From: Caprella mutica
Lineage: Eukaryota > Arthropoda > Malacostraca > Amphipoda > Caprellidae
Length of the DNA: 64,000 nucleotides
Assembly (NCBI GenBank): GCA_947561585.1
Contig: CANNZV010000940.1
Span: 92,919-156,918, forward strand
Direction: 5' to 3'
In this document: piece by piece, positions 11,101 through 27,600 of the stretch
Layout: every line of letters starts with the position of its first letter
Numbering within the stretch: position 1 is the stretch's first letter
The notes under the pieces: model-generated
Database searches by the model: none
Seen by the model: only the letters and a program-made list of their open reading frames with translations
Told to the model about the DNA's origin: nothing
Position numbers and translations under genes: made by a program

Positions 11101-14100
11101 TCTTACATTGCGGTATTTACATTAGTATTACTCTTACATTGCGGTATTTACATTAGTATTACTCTTACATTGCGGTATTTACATTTGTATTACTCTTACA
11201 TTGCGGTATTTACATCTGTATTACTCTTACATTGCGGTATTTACATCTGTATTACTCTTACATTGCGGTATTTACATTAGTATTACTCTTACATTGCGGT
11301 ATTTACATTTGTATTACTCTTACATTGCGGTATTTACATTTGTATTACTCTTACATTGCGGTATTTACATCTGTATTACTCTTACATTGCGGTATTTACA
11401 TTAGTATTACTCCTACGTTGCTGTATTTACATTTGTATTACTCTTACATTGCGGTATTTACATTTGTATTACTCTTACATTGCGGTATTTACATCTGTAT
11501 TACTCTTACATTGCGGTATTTACATATATATTACTCTTACATTGCGGTATTTACATTAGTATTACTCTAACATTGCGGTATTTACATTTGTATTACTCTT
11601 ACATTGTGGTATTTACATCTGTATTACTCTTATATTGCGATATTTACAATAGTATTACTCATACATTGCGGTATTTACATTTGTATTACTCTTACATTGT
11701 GGTATTTACATCTGTATTACTCTTACATTGCGGTATTTACATCTGTATTACTCTTACATTGCGGTATTTACATTAGTATTACTCTTACATTGCGGTATTT
11801 ACATTTGTATTACTCTTACATTGCTGTATTTACATGAGTATTACTCTTACATTGCGGTATTTACATTTGCATTACTCTTACATTGCGGTATTTACATTTG
11901 TATTACTCTTACATTGCGGTATTTACATTTGTATTACTCTTACATTGCGGTATTTACATTTGTATTACTCTTACATTGCGGTATTTACATTTGTATTACT
12001 CTTACATTGCTGTATTTACATTAGTATTAATCTTACATTGCGATATTTACATTTGTATTACTCTTACATTGCGGTATTTACATTTGTATTACTCTTACAT
12101 TGCGGTATTTACATTTGTATTACTCTTACATTGCGGTATTTACATTTGTATTACTCTTACATTGCTGTATTTACATTAGTATTACTCTTACATTGCGGTA
12201 TTTACATTTGTATTACTCTTACATTGCGGTATTTACATCTGTATTACTCTTACATTGCGGTATTTACATTTGTATTACTCTTACATTGCGGTATTTACAT
12301 TAGTATTACTCTTACATTGCTGTATTTACATTAGTATTACTCTTATATTGCGGTATTTACATTTGTATTACTCTTACATTGCTGTATTTACATTAGTATT
12401 ACTCTTACGTTGCGGTATTTACATTTGTATTACTCTTACATTGCTGTATTCACATTTGTATTACTCTTACATTGCGGTATTTACATTTGTATTACTCTTA
12501 CATTGCTGTATTTACATTTGTATTACTCTTACATTGCTGTATTTACATCTGTATTACTCCTACATTGCGGTATTTACATTTGTATTACTGTTACATTGCT
12601 GTATTTACATTAGTATTACTCTTACATTGCGGTATTTACATTTGTATTACTCTTACATTGCTGTATTTACATTAGTATTACTCTTACATTGTGGTATTTA
12701 CATTTGTATTACTCATACATTGCGGTATTTACATTAGTATTACTCTTACATTGCGGTATTTACATTAGTATCACTCTTACATTGCGGTATTTACATTAGT
12801 ATTACTCTTACATTGCGGTATTTACATTAGTATTACTCTTACATTGCGGTATTTGCATTTGTATTACTCTTATATTGCGGTATTTACATCTGTATTACTC
12901 TTACATTGCTGTATTTACATTAGTATTACTCTTACATTGCGGTATTTACATTTGTATTACTCTTACATTGCTGTATTAACATTTGTATTACTCTTACATT
13001 GCGGTATTTACATTAGTATTACTCTTACATTGCGGTATTTACATTAGTATTACTCTTACATTGCGGTATTTACATTAGTATTACTCTTACATTGCGGTAT
13101 TTACATTAGTATTACTCTTACATTGCGGTATTTACATTTGTATTACTCTTACATTGCGGTATTTACATCTGTATTACTCTTACATTGCGGTATTTACATC
13201 TGTATTACTCTTACATTGCGGTATTTACATTAGTATTACTCTTACATTGCGGTATTTACATTTGTATTACTCTTACATTGCGGTATTTACATTTGTATTA
13301 CTCTTACATTGCTGTATTTACATTAGTATTACTCTTACATTGCGGTATTTACATTTGTATTACTCTTACATTGCGGTATTTAAATCTGTATTACTCTTAC
13401 ATTGCGGTATTTACATTTGTATTACTCTTACATTGCGGTATTTACATTAGTATTACTCTTACATTGCTGTATTTACATTAGTATTACTCTTATATTGCGG
13501 TATTTACATTTGTATTACTCTTACATTGCTGTATTTACATTAGTATTACTCTTACGTTGCGGTATTTACATTTGTATTACTCTTACATTGCTGTATTCAC
13601 ATTTGTATTACTCTTACATTGCGGTATTTATATTTGTATTACTCTTACATTGCTGTATTTACATTTGTATTACTCTTACATTGCTGTATTTACATCTGTA
13701 TTACTCTTACATTGCGGTATTTAGATTTGTATTACTGTTACATTGCTGTATTTACATTAGTATTACTCTTACATTGCGGTATTTACATTTGTATTACTCT
13801 TACATTGCTGTATTTACATTAGTATTACTCTTACATTGTGGTATTTACATTTGTATTACTCCTACATTGCGGTATTTACATTTGTATTACTCCTACATTG
13901 CTGTATTTACATTAGTATCACTCTTACATTGCGGTATTTACATTAGTATTACTCTTACATTGCGGTATTTACATTAGTATTACTCTTACATTGCGGTATT
14001 TGCATTTGTATTACTCTTATATTGCGGTATTTACATCTGTATTACTCTTACATTGCTGTATTTACATTAGTATTACTCTTACATTGCGGTATTTACATTT

Positions 14101-17100
14101 GTATTACTCTTACATTGCTGTATTTACATTTGTATTACTCTTACATTGCGGTATTTACATTAGTATTACTCTTACATTGCGGTATTTACATTAGTATTAC
14201 TCTTACATTGCGGTATTTACATCTGTATTACTCTTACATTGCGGTATTTACATTAGTATTACTCTTACATTGCGGTATTTACATTTGTATTACTCTTACA
14301 TTGCGGTATTTACATCTGTATTACTCTTACATTGCGGTATTTACATCTGTATTACTCTTACATTGCGGTATTTACATTAGTATTACTCTTACATTGCGGT
14401 ATTTACATTAGTATTACTCTTACATTGCGGTATTTACATTTGTATTACTCTTACATTGCGGTATTTACATTTGTATTACTCTTACATTGCGGTATTTACA
14501 TCTGTATTACTCTTACATTGCGGTATTTACATTAGTATTACTCTTACATTGCTGTATTTACATTAGTATTACTCTTATATTGCGGTATTTACATTTGTAT
14601 TACTCTTACATTGCTGTATTTACATTAGTATTACTCTTACGTTGCGGTATTTACATTTGTATTACTCTTACATTGCTGTATTTACATTTGTATTACTCTT
14701 ACATTGCGGTATTTACATTTGTATTACTCTTACATTGCTGTATTTACATTTGTATTACTCTTACATTGCTGTATTTACATCTGTATTACTCTTACATTGC
14801 GGTATTTACATTTGTATTACTCTTACATTGCTGTATTTACATTAGTATTACTCTTACATTGCGGTATTTACATTTGTATTACTCTTACATTGCGGTATTT
14901 ACATTAGTATTACTCTTACATTGTGGTATTTACATTTGTATTACTCTTATATTGCGGTATTTACATTAGTATTACTCTTACACTGCGGTATTTACATTAG
15001 TATCACTCTTACATTGCGGTATTTACATTAGTATTACTCTTACATTGCGGTATTTACATTAGTATTACTCTTACATTGCGGTATTTGCATTTGTATTACT
15101 CTTATATTGCGGTATTTACATCTGTATTACTCTTACATTGCTGTATTTACATTAGTATTACTCTTACATTGCGGTATTTACATTTGTATAACTCTTACAT
15201 TGCTGTATTTACATTTGTATTACTCTTACATTGCGGTATTTACATTAGTATTACTCTTACATTGCGGTATTTACGTATTACTCTTACATTGCGGTATTTA
15301 CATTAGTATTACTCTTAGATTGCGGTATTTACATTAGTATTACTCTTACATTGCGGTATTTACATTTGTATTACTCTTACATTGCGGTATTTACATCTGT
15401 ATTACTCTTACATTGCGGTATTTACATCTGTATTACTCTTACATTGCGGTATTTACATTAGTATTACTCTTACATTGCGGTATTTACATTTGTATTACTC
15501 TTACATTGCGGTATTTACATTTGTATTACTCTTACATTGCGGTATTTACATCTGTATTACTCTTACATTGCGGTATTTACATTAGTATTACTCCTACGTT
15601 GCTGTTTTTACATTTGTATTACTCTTACATTGCGGTATTTACACTTGTATTACTCTTACATTGCGGTATTTACATCTGTATTACTCTTACATTGCGGTAT
15701 TTACATATATATTACTCTTACATTGCGGTATTTACATTAGTATTACTCTTACATTGCGGTATTTACATTTGTATTACTCTTACATTGTGGTATTTACATC
15801 TGTATTACTCTTACATTGCGGTATTTACATTAGTATTACTCTTACATTGCGGTATTTACATTTGTATTACTCTTACATTGTGGTATTTACATCTGTATTA
15901 CTCTTACATTGCGGTATTTACATCTGTTTTACTCTTACATTGCGGTATTTACATTAGTATTACTCTTACATTGCGGTATTTACATTTGTATTACTCTTAC
16001 ATTGCTGTATTTACATGAGTATTACTCTTACATTGCGGTATTTACATTTGCATTACTCTTACATTGCGGTATTTACATTTGTATTACTCTTACATTGCGG
16101 TATTTACATTTGTATTACTCTTACATTGCGGTATTTACATTTGTATTACTCTTACATTGCGGTATTTACATTTGTATTACTCTTACATTGCTGTATTTAC
16201 ATTTGTATTACTCTTACATTGCGGTATTTACATTTCTATTACTCTTACATTGCGGTATTTACATCTGTATTACTCTTACATTGCGGTATTTACATTTGTA
16301 TTACTCTTACATTGCGGTATTTACATTTGTATTACTCTTATATTGCGGTATTTACATTTGTATTACTCTCACATTGCGGTATTTACATTTGTATTACTCT
16401 TACATTGCGGTATTTACATTTGTATTACTCTTACATTGCTGTATTTACATTAGTATTACTCTTACATTGCGGTATTTACATTTGTATTACTCTTACATTG
16501 CGGTATTTACATTTGTATTACTCTTACATTGCGGTATTTACATTTGTATTACTCTTACATTGCGGTATTTACATTTGTATTACTCTTACATTGCGGTATT
16601 TACATTTGTATTACTCTTACATTGCGGTATTTACATTTGTATTACTCTTACATTGCGGTATTTACATTTGTATTACTCTTACATTGCTGTATTTACATTA
16701 GTATTACTCTTACATTGCGGTATTTACATTTGTATTACTCTTACATTGCGGTATTTACATCTGTATTACTCTTACATTGCGGTATTTACATTTGTATTAC
16801 TCTTACATTGCGGTATTTACATTAGTATTACTCTTACATTGCTGTATTTACATTAGTATTACTCTTACATTGCGGTATTTACATTTGTATTACTCTTACA
16901 TTGCTGTATTTACATTAGTATTACTCTTACATTGCGGTATTTACATTAGTATTACTCTTACATTGCGGTATTTACATTTGTATTACTCTTACATTGCGGT
17001 ATTTACATTAGTATTACTCTTACATTGCGATATTTACATTTGTATTACTCTTACATTGCGGTATTTACATTTGTATTACTCTTACATTGCGGTATTTACA

Positions 17101-20100
17101 TTTGTATTACTCTTACATTGCGGTATTTACATTTGTATTACTCTTACATTGCTGTATTTACATTAGTATTACTCTTACATTGCGGTATTTACATTTGTAT
17201 TACTCTTACATTGCGGTATTTACATCTGTATTACTCTTACATTGCGGTATTTACATTTGTATTACTCTTACATTGCGGTATTTACATTAGTATTACTCTT
17301 ACATTGCTGTATTTACATTAGTATTACTCTTATATTGCGGTATTTACATTTGTATTACTCTTACATTGCTGTATTTACATTAGTATTACTCTTACGTTGC
17401 GGTATTTACATTTGTATTACTCTTACATTGCTGTATTTACATTTGTATTACTCTTACATTGCGGTATTTACATTTGTATTACTCTTACATTGCTGTATTT
17501 ACATCTGTATTACTCTTACATTGCGGTATTTACATTTGTATTACTCTTACATTGCTGTATTTACATTAGTATTACTCTTACATTGTGGTATTTACATTTG
17601 TATTACTCTTATATTGCGGTATTTACATTAGTATTACTCTTACATTGCGGTATTTACATTAGTATCACTCTTACATTGCGGTATTTACATTAGTATTACT
17701 CTTACATTGCGGTATTTACATTAGTATTACTCCTACAATGCGGTATTTGCATTTGTATTACTCTTATATTGCGGTATTTACATCTGTATTACTCTTACAT
17801 TGCTGTATTTACATTAGTATTACTCTTACATTGCGGTATTTACATTTGTATTACTCTTACATTGCTGTATTTACATTTGTATTACTCTTACATTGCGGTA
17901 TTTACATTAGTATTACTCTTACATTGCGGTATTTACATTAGTATTACTCTTACATTGCGGTATTTACATTTGTATTACTCTTACATTGCGGTATTTACAT
18001 CTGTATTACTCTTACATTGCGGTATTTACATCTGTATTACTCTTACATTGCGGTATTTACATTAGTATTACTCTTACATTGCGGTATTTACATTTGTATT
18101 ACTCTTACATTGCGGTATTTACATTTGTATTACTCTTACATTGCGGTATTTACATCTGTATTACTCTTACATTGCGGTATTTACATTAGTATTACTCCTA
18201 CGTTGCTGTATTTACATTTGTATTACTCTTACATTGCGGTATTTACATTTGTATTACTCTTACATTGCGGTATTTACATCTGTATTACTCTTACATTGCG
18301 GTATTTACATATATATTACTCTTACATTGCGGTATTTACATTAGTATTACTCTAACATTGCGGTATTTACATTTGTATTACTCTTACATTGTGGTATTTA
18401 CATCTGTATTACTCTTATATTGCGATATTTACAATAGTATTACTCTTACATTGCGGTATTTACATTTGTATTACTCTTACATTGTGGTATTTACATCTGT
18501 ATTACTCTTACATTGCGGTATTTACATCTGTATTACTCTTACATTGCGGTATTTACATTAGTATTACTCTTACATTGCGGTATTTACATTTGTATTACTC
18601 TTACATTGCTGTATTTACATGAGTATTACTCTTACATTGCGGTATTTACATTTGCATTACTCTTACATTGCGGTATTTACATTTGTATTACTCTTACATT
18701 GCGGTATTTACATTTGTATTACTCTTACATTGCGGTATTTACATTTGTATTACTCTTACATTGCGGTATTTACATTTGTATTACTCTTACATTGCTGTAT
18801 TTACATTAGTATTAATCTTACATTGCGATATTTACATTTGTATTACTCTTACATTGCGGTATTTACATTTGTATTACTCTTACATTGCGGTATTTACATT
18901 TGTATTACTCTTACATTGCGGTATTTACATTTGTATTACTCTTACATTGCTGTATTTACATTAGTATTACTCTTACATTGCGGTATTTACATTTGTATTA
19001 CTCTTACATTGCGGTATTTACATCTGTATTACTCTTACATTGCGGTATTTACATTTGTATTACTCTTACATTGCGGTATTTACATTAGTATTACTCTTAC
19101 ATTGCTGTATTTACATTAGTATTACTCTTATATTGCGGTTTTTACATTTGTATTACTCTTACATTGCTGTATTTACATTAGTATTACTCTTACGTTGCGG
19201 TATTTACATTTGTATTACTCTTACATTGCTGTATTCACATTTGTATTACTCTTACATTGCGGTATTTACATTTGTATTACTCTTACATTGCTGTATTTAC
19301 ATTTGTATTACTCTTACATTGCTGTATTTACATCTGTATTACTCCTACATTGCGGTATTTACATTTGTATTACTGTTACATTGCTGTATTTACATTAGTA
19401 TTACTCTTACATTGCGGTATTTACATTTGTATTACTCTTACATTGCTGTATTTACATTAGTATTACTCTTACATTGTGGTATTTACATTTGTATTACTCA
19501 TACATTGCGGTATTTACATTAGTATTACTCTTACATTGCGGTATTTACATTAGTATCACTCTTACATTGCGGTATTTACATTAGTATTACTCTTACATTG
19601 CGGTATTTACATTAGTATTACTCTTACATTGCGGTATTTGCATTTGTATTACTCTTATATTGCGGTATTTACATCTGTATTACTCTTACATTGCTGTATT
19701 TACATTAGTATTACTCTTACATTGCGGTATTTACATTTGTATTACTCTTACATTACTGTATTAACATTTGTATTACTCTTACATTGCGGTATTTACATTA
19801 GTATTACTCTTACATTGCGGTATTTACATTAGTATTACTCTTACATTGCGGTATTTACATTAGTATTACTCTTACATTGCGGTATTTACATTAGTATTAC
19901 TCTTACATTGCGGTATTTACATTTGTATTACTCTTACATTGCGGTATTTACATCTGTATTACTCTTACATTGCGGTATTTACATCTGTATTACTCTTACA
20001 TTGCGGTATTTACATTAGTATTACTCTTACATTGCGGTATTTACATTTGTATTACTCTTACATTGCGGTATTTACATTTGTATTACTCTTACATTGCTGT

Positions 20101-21270
20101 ATTTACATTAGTATTACTCTTACATTGCGGTATTTACATTTGTATTACTCTTACATTGCGGTATTTAAATCTGTATTACTCTTACATTGCGGTATTTACA
20201 TTTGTATTACTCTTACATTGCGGTATTTACATTAGTATTACTCTTACATTGCTGTATTTACATTAGTATTACTCTTATATTGCGGTATTTACATTTGTAT
20301 TACTCTTACATTGCTGTATTTACATTAGTATTACTCTTACGTTGCGGTATTTACATTTGTATTACTCTTACATTGCTGTATTCACATTTGTATTACTCTT
20401 ACATTGCGGTATTTATATTTGTATTACTCTTACATTGCTGTATTTACATTTGTATTACTCTTACATTGCTGTATTTACATCTGTATTACTCTTACATTGC
20501 GGTATTTAGATTTGTATTACTGTTACATTGCTGTATTTACATTAGTATTACTCTTACATTGCGGTATTTACATTTGTATTACTCTTACATTGCTGTATTT
20601 ACATTAGTATTACTCTTACATTGTGGTATTTACATTTGTATTACTCCTACATTGCGGTATTTACATTAGTATTACTCTTACATTGCTGTATTTACATTAG
20701 TATCACTCTTACATTGCGGTATTTACATTAGTATTACTCTTACATTGCGGTATTTACATTAGTATTACTCTTACATTGCGGTATTTGCATTTGTATTACT
20801 CTTATATTGCGGTATTTACATCTGTATTACTCTTACATTGCTGTATTTACATTAGTATTACTCTTACATTGCGGTATTTACATTTGTATTACTCTTACAT
20901 TGCTGTATTTACATTTGTATTACTCTTACATTGCGGTATTTACATTAGTATTACTCTTACATTGCGGTATTTACATTAGTATTACTCTTACATTGCGGTA
21001 TTTACATTAGTATTACTCTTACATTGCGGTATTTACATTAGTATTACTCTTACATTGCGGTATTTACATTTGTATTACTCTTACATTGCGGTATTTACAT
21101 CTGTATTACTCTTACATTGCGGTATTTACATCTGTATTACTCTTACATTGCGGTATTTACATTAGTATTACTCTTACATTGCGGTATTTACATTAGTATT
21201 ACTCTTACATTGCGGTATTTACATTTGTATTACTCTTACATTGCGGTATTTACATTTGTATTACTCTTAC
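7720..21270 (+). repeat. Higher-order duplication of about 219 units (2 x 6.8 kb)
   Basis: The block 7.7-14.5 kb is repeated at 14.5-21.2 kb. The offset is 6,789 bp (219 x 31) before position 15274 and 6,785 bp after it. The 4-bp difference is a deletion in one unit near 15274 (TTTACGTATTAC instead of TTTACATTAGTATTAC). Rare markers recur in the same order, including CATATATATTAC, CATCTGTTTTAC, CTCTCACATT and CTCCTACGTTGCTG. A nested 84-unit offset (2,604 bp) is also seen inside, for example 8628 against 11232 and 8876 against 11480. Confidence 0.8.
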
Positions 21271-21699
21271 ATTGCGGTATTTACATCTGTATTACTCTTA
21301 CATTGCGGTATTTACATTAGTATTACTCCTACGTTGCTGTATTTACATTTGTATTACTCTTACATTGCGGTATTTACATTTGTATTACTCTTACATTGCG
21401 GTATTTACATCTGTATTACTCTTACATTGCGGTATTTATATATATATTACTCTTACATTGCGGTATTTACATTAGTATTACTCTTACATTGCGGTATTTA
21501 CATTTGTATTACTCTTACATTGTGTTATTTACATCTGTATTACTCTTACATTGCGGTATTTACATTAGTATTACTCTTACATTGCGGTATTTACATTTGT
21601 ATTACTCTTACATTGTGGTATTTACATCTGTATTACTCTTACATTGCGGTATTTACATCTGTATTACTCTTACATTGCGGTATTTACATTAGTATTACT

Positions 21700-24600
21700 C
21701 TTACATTGTGGTATTTACATTTGTATTACTCTTACATTGTGGTATTTACATATGTATTACTCTTACATTGTGGTATTTAAATTTGTATTACTCTTACATT
21801 GCGGTATTTACATTTGTATTACTCTTACATTGCGGTATTTACATTAGTATTACTCTTACATTGCGGTATTTACATTTGTATTACTCTTACATTGCTGTAT
21901 TTACATTTGTATTACTCTCACATTGCTGTATTTACATCTGTATTACTCTTACATTGCGGTATTTACATTTGTATTACTCTTACATTGCTGTATTTACATT
22001 AGTATTACTCTTAAATTGCGGTATTTACATTTGTATTACTCTTACATTGCTGTATTTACATTAGTATTACTCTTACATTGCGGTATTTACATTTGTATTA
22101 CTCTTATATTGCGGTATTTACATTAGTATTACTCTTACATTGCGGTATTTACATTAGTATCACTCTTACATTGCGGTATTTGCATTTGTATTACTCTTAT
22201 ATTGCGGTATTTACATCTGTATTACTCTTACATTGCTGTATTTACATTAGTATTACTCTTACATTGCGGTATTTACATTTGTATTACTCTTACATTGCTG
22301 TATTTACATTAGTATTACTCTTACATTGCGGTATTTACATTTGTATTACTCTTACATTGCTGTATTTACATTTGTATTACTCTTACATTGCGGTATTTAC
22401 ATTAGTATTACTCTTACATTGCGGTATTTACATTAGTATTACTCTTACATTGCGGTATTTACATTTGTATTACTCTTACATTGCGGTATTTACATCTGTA
22501 TTACTCTTACATTGCGGTATTTACATCTGTATTACTCTTACATTGCGGTATTTACATTAGTATTGCTCTTACATTGCGGTATTTACATTTGTATTACTCT
22601 TACATTGCGGTATTTACATTTGTATTACTCTTACATTGCGGTATTTACATCTGTATTACTCTTACATTGCGGTATTTACATTAGTATTACTCCTACGTTG
22701 CTGTATTTACATTTGTATTACTCTTACATTGCGGTATTTACATTTGTATTACTCTTACATTGCGGTATTTACATCTGTATTACTCTTACATTGCGGTATT
22801 TACATATATATTACTCTTACATTGCGGTATTTACATTAGTATTACTCTTACATTGCGGTATTTACATTTGTATTACTCTTACATTGTGGTATTTACATCT
22901 GTATTACTCCTACATTGCGATATTTATATTAGTATTACTCTTACATTGCGGTATTTACATTTGTATTACTCTTACATTGTGGTATTTACATCTGTATTAC
23001 TCTTACATTGCGGTATTTACATCTGTATTACTCTTACATTGCGGTATTTACATTAGTATTACTCTTACATTGCGGTATTTACATTTGTATTACTCATACA
23101 TTGCTGTATTTACATGAGTATTACTCTTACATTGCGGTATTTACATTTGCATTACTCCTACATTGCGGTATTTACATTTGTATTACTCTTACATTGCGGT
23201 ATTTACATTTGTATTACTCTTACATTGCGGTATTTACATTTGTATTACTCTTACATTGCGGTATTTACATTTGTATTACTCTTACATTGCTGTATTTACA
23301 TTAGTATTAATCTTACATTGCGGTATTTACATTTGTATTACTCTTACATTGCAGTATTTACATTAGTATTACTCTTACATTGCGATATTTACATTTGTAT
23401 TACTCTTACATTGCGGTATTTACATTTGTATTACTCTTTCATTGCGGTATTTACATTTGTATTACTCTTACATTGCGGTATTTACATTTGTATTACTCTT
23501 ACATTGCTGTATTTACATTAGTATTACTCTTACATTGCGGTATTTACATTTGTATTACTCTTACATTGCGGTATTTAATCTGTATTACTCTTACATTGCG
23601 GTATTTACATTTGTATTACTCTTACATTGCGGTATTTACATTAGTATTACTCTTACATTGCTGTATTTACATTAGTATTACTCTTATATTGCGGTATTTA
23701 CATTTGTATTACTCTTACATTGCTGTATTTACATTAGTATTACTCTTACGTTGCGGTATTTACATTGGTATTACTCTTACATTGCTGTATTCACATTTGT
23801 ATTACTCTTACATTGCGGTATTTACATTTGTATTACTCTTACATTGCTGTATTTACATTTGTATTACTCTTACATTGCTGTATTTACATCTGTATTACTC
23901 TTACATTGCGGTATTTACATTTGTATTACTGTTACATTGCTGTATTTACATTAGTATTACTCTTACAATGCGGTATTTACATTTGTATTACTCTTACATT
24001 GCTGTATTTACATTAGTATTACTCTTACATTGTGGTATTTACATTTGTATTACTCTTACATTGCGGTATTTACATTAGTATTACTCTTACATTGCGGTAT
24101 TTACATTAGTATCACTCTTACATTGCGGTATTTACATTAGTATTACTCTTACATTGCGGTATTTACATTAGTATTACTCTTACATTGCGGTATTTGCATT
24201 TGTATTACTCTTATATTGCGGTATTTACATCTGTATTACTCTTACATTGCTGTATTTACATTAGTATTACTCTTACATTGCGGTATTTACATTTGTATTA
24301 CTCTTACATTGCTGTATTTACATTTGTATTACTCTTACATTGCGGTATTTACATTAGTATTACTCTTACATTGCGGTATTTACATTAGTATTACTCTTAC
24401 ATTGCGGTATTTACATTAGTATTACTCTTACATTGCGGTATTTACATTAGTATTACTCTTACATTGCGGTATTTACATTTGTATTACTCTTACATTGCGG
24501 TATTTACATCTGTATTACTCTTACATTGCGGTATTTACATCTGTATTACTCTTACATTGCGGTATTTACATTAGTATTACTCTTACATTGCGGTATTTAC

Positions 24601-27600
24601 ATTTGTATTACTCTTACATTGCGGTATTTACATTTGTATTACTCTTACATTGCGGTATTTACATCTGTATTACCCTTACATTGCGGTATTTACATTAGTA
24701 TTACTCCTACGTTGCTGTATTTACATTTGTATTACTCTTACATTGCGGTATTTACATTTGTATTACTCTTACATTGCGGTATTTACATCTGTATTACTCT
24801 TACATTGCGGTATTTATATATATATTACTCTTACATTGCGGTATTTACATTAGTATTACTCTTACATTGCTGTATTTACATTTGTATTACTCTTACATTG
24901 TGGTATTTACATCTGTATTACTCTTACATTGCGGTATTTACATCTGTATTACTCTTACATTGCGGTATTTACATTAGTATTACTCATACATTGTGGTATT
25001 TACATTTGTATTACTCTTACATTGTGGTATTTACATCTGTATTACTCTTACATTGTGGTATTTAAATTTGTATTACTCTTACATTGCGGTATTTACATTT
25101 GTATTACTCTTACATTGCGGTATTTACATTAGTATTACTCTTACATTGCGGTATTTACATTAGTATTACTCTTACATTGTGGTATTTACATTTGTTTTAC
25201 TCTTACATTGCGGTATTTACATTTGTATTACTCTTACATTGTGGTATTTACATTTGTATTACTCTTACATTGCGGTATTTACATTTGTATTACTCTTAAA
25301 TTGCGGTATTTACATTTGTATTACTCTTACATTGCGGTATTTACATCTGTATTACTCTTACATTGCGGTATTTACATTTGTATTACTCTTACTTTGCTGT
25401 ATTTACATTAGTATTACTCTTACATTGCTGTATTTACATTTGTATTACTCTTACATTGCTGTATTTACATTTGTATTACTCTTACATTGCGGTATTTAAA
25501 TTTGTATTACTCTTACATTGCGGTATTTACATTAGTATTACTCTTACATTGCGGTATTTACATTTGTATTACTCTTACATTGCGGTATTTACATTTGTAT
25601 TACTCTTACATTGCTGTATTTACATTTGTATTACTCTTATATTGCGGTATTTACATTTGTATTACTCTTACATTTCGGTATTTACATTAGTATTACTCTT
25701 ACATTGCGGTATTTAAATTTGTATTACTCTTACATTGCGGTATTTACATTTGTATTACTCTTACATTGCGGTATTTACATTAGTATTACTCTTACATTGC
25801 GGTATTTACATTTGTATTACTCTTACATTGCGATATTTACATTTGTATTACTCTTACATTGCGGTATTTACATTTGTATTACTCTTACATTGCGGTATTT
25901 ACATTAGTATTACTCTTACATTGCGGTATTTACATTTGTATTACTCTTACATTGCTGTATTTACATTTGTATTACTCTTACATTGCGGTATTTACATTTG
26001 TATTACTCTTACATTGCGGTATTTACATTTGTATTACTCTTACATTGCGGTATTTACATTTGTATTACTCTTACATTGCGGTATTTACATTAGTATTACT
26101 CTTACATTGCGGTATTTACATTTTTATTACTCTTACATTGCGGTATTTACATTTGTATTACTCTTACATTGCGGTATTTACATTTGTATTACTCTTACAT
26201 TGCTGTATTTACATTAGTATTAATCTTACATTGCGGTATTTACATTAGTATTAATCTTACATTGCGGTATTTACATTTGTATTACTCTTACATTGCGGTA
26301 TTTACATTAGTATTACTCTTACATTGCGATATTTACATTTGTATTACTCTTACATTGCGGTATTTACATTTGTATTACTCTTACATTGCGGTATTTACAT
26401 TTGTATTACTCTTACATTGCTGTATATACATTAGTATTACTCTTACATTGCGGTATTTACATTTGTATTACTCTTACATTGCGGTATTTACATCTGTATT
26501 ACTCTTACATTGCGGTATTTACATTTGTATTACTCTTACATTGCGGTATTTACATTAGTATTACTCTTACATTGCTGTATTTACATTAGTATTACTCTTA
26601 CATTGCGGTATTTACATTTGTATTACTCTTACATTGCTGTATTTACATTAGTATTACTCTTACGTTGCGGTATTTACATTTGTATTACTCTTACATTGCT
26701 GTATTTACATTTGTATTACTCTTACATTGCGGTATTTACATTTGTATTACTCTTACATTGCTGTATTTACATTTGTATTACTCTTACAATGCTGTATTTA
26801 CATCTGTATTACTATTACATTGCGGTATTTACATTTGTATTACTCTTACATTGCTGTATTTACATTTGTATTACTCTTACATTGCTGTATTTACATTAGT
26901 ATTACTCTTACATTGCGGTATTTACATTTGTATTACTCTTACATTGCTGTATTTACATTTGTATTACTCTTACATTGCGGTATTTACATTTGTATTACTC
27001 TTACATTGCTGTATTTACATTTGTATTACTCTTACATTGCGGTATTTACATTTGTATTACTCTTACATTGCTGTATTTACATTTGTATTACTCTTACAAT
27101 GCTGTATTTACATCTGTATTACTATTACATTGCGGTATTTACATTTGTATTACTCTTACATTGCGGTATTTACATTTGTATTACTCTTACATTGCTGTAT
27201 TTACATTAGTATTACTCTTACATTGCTGTATTTACATTTGTATTACTCTTACATTGCTGTATTTACATTTGTATTACTCTTACATTGCGGTATTTACATT
27301 AGTATTACTCTTACATTGCGGTATTCACATTACTATTACTCTTACATTGCGGTATTTACATTAGTATTACTCTTACATTGCGGTATTTACAGTAGTATTA
27401 CTCCTACATTGCGGTATTTACATTTGTATTACTCTTACATTGCGTTATTTACATCTGTATTACTCTTACATTGCGGTATTTACATCTGTATTACTCTTAC
27501 ATTGCGGTATTTACATTTGTATTACTCTTATATTGCGGTATTTACATCTGTATTACTCTTACATTGCGGTATTTACATTAGTATTACTCTTACATTGCGG

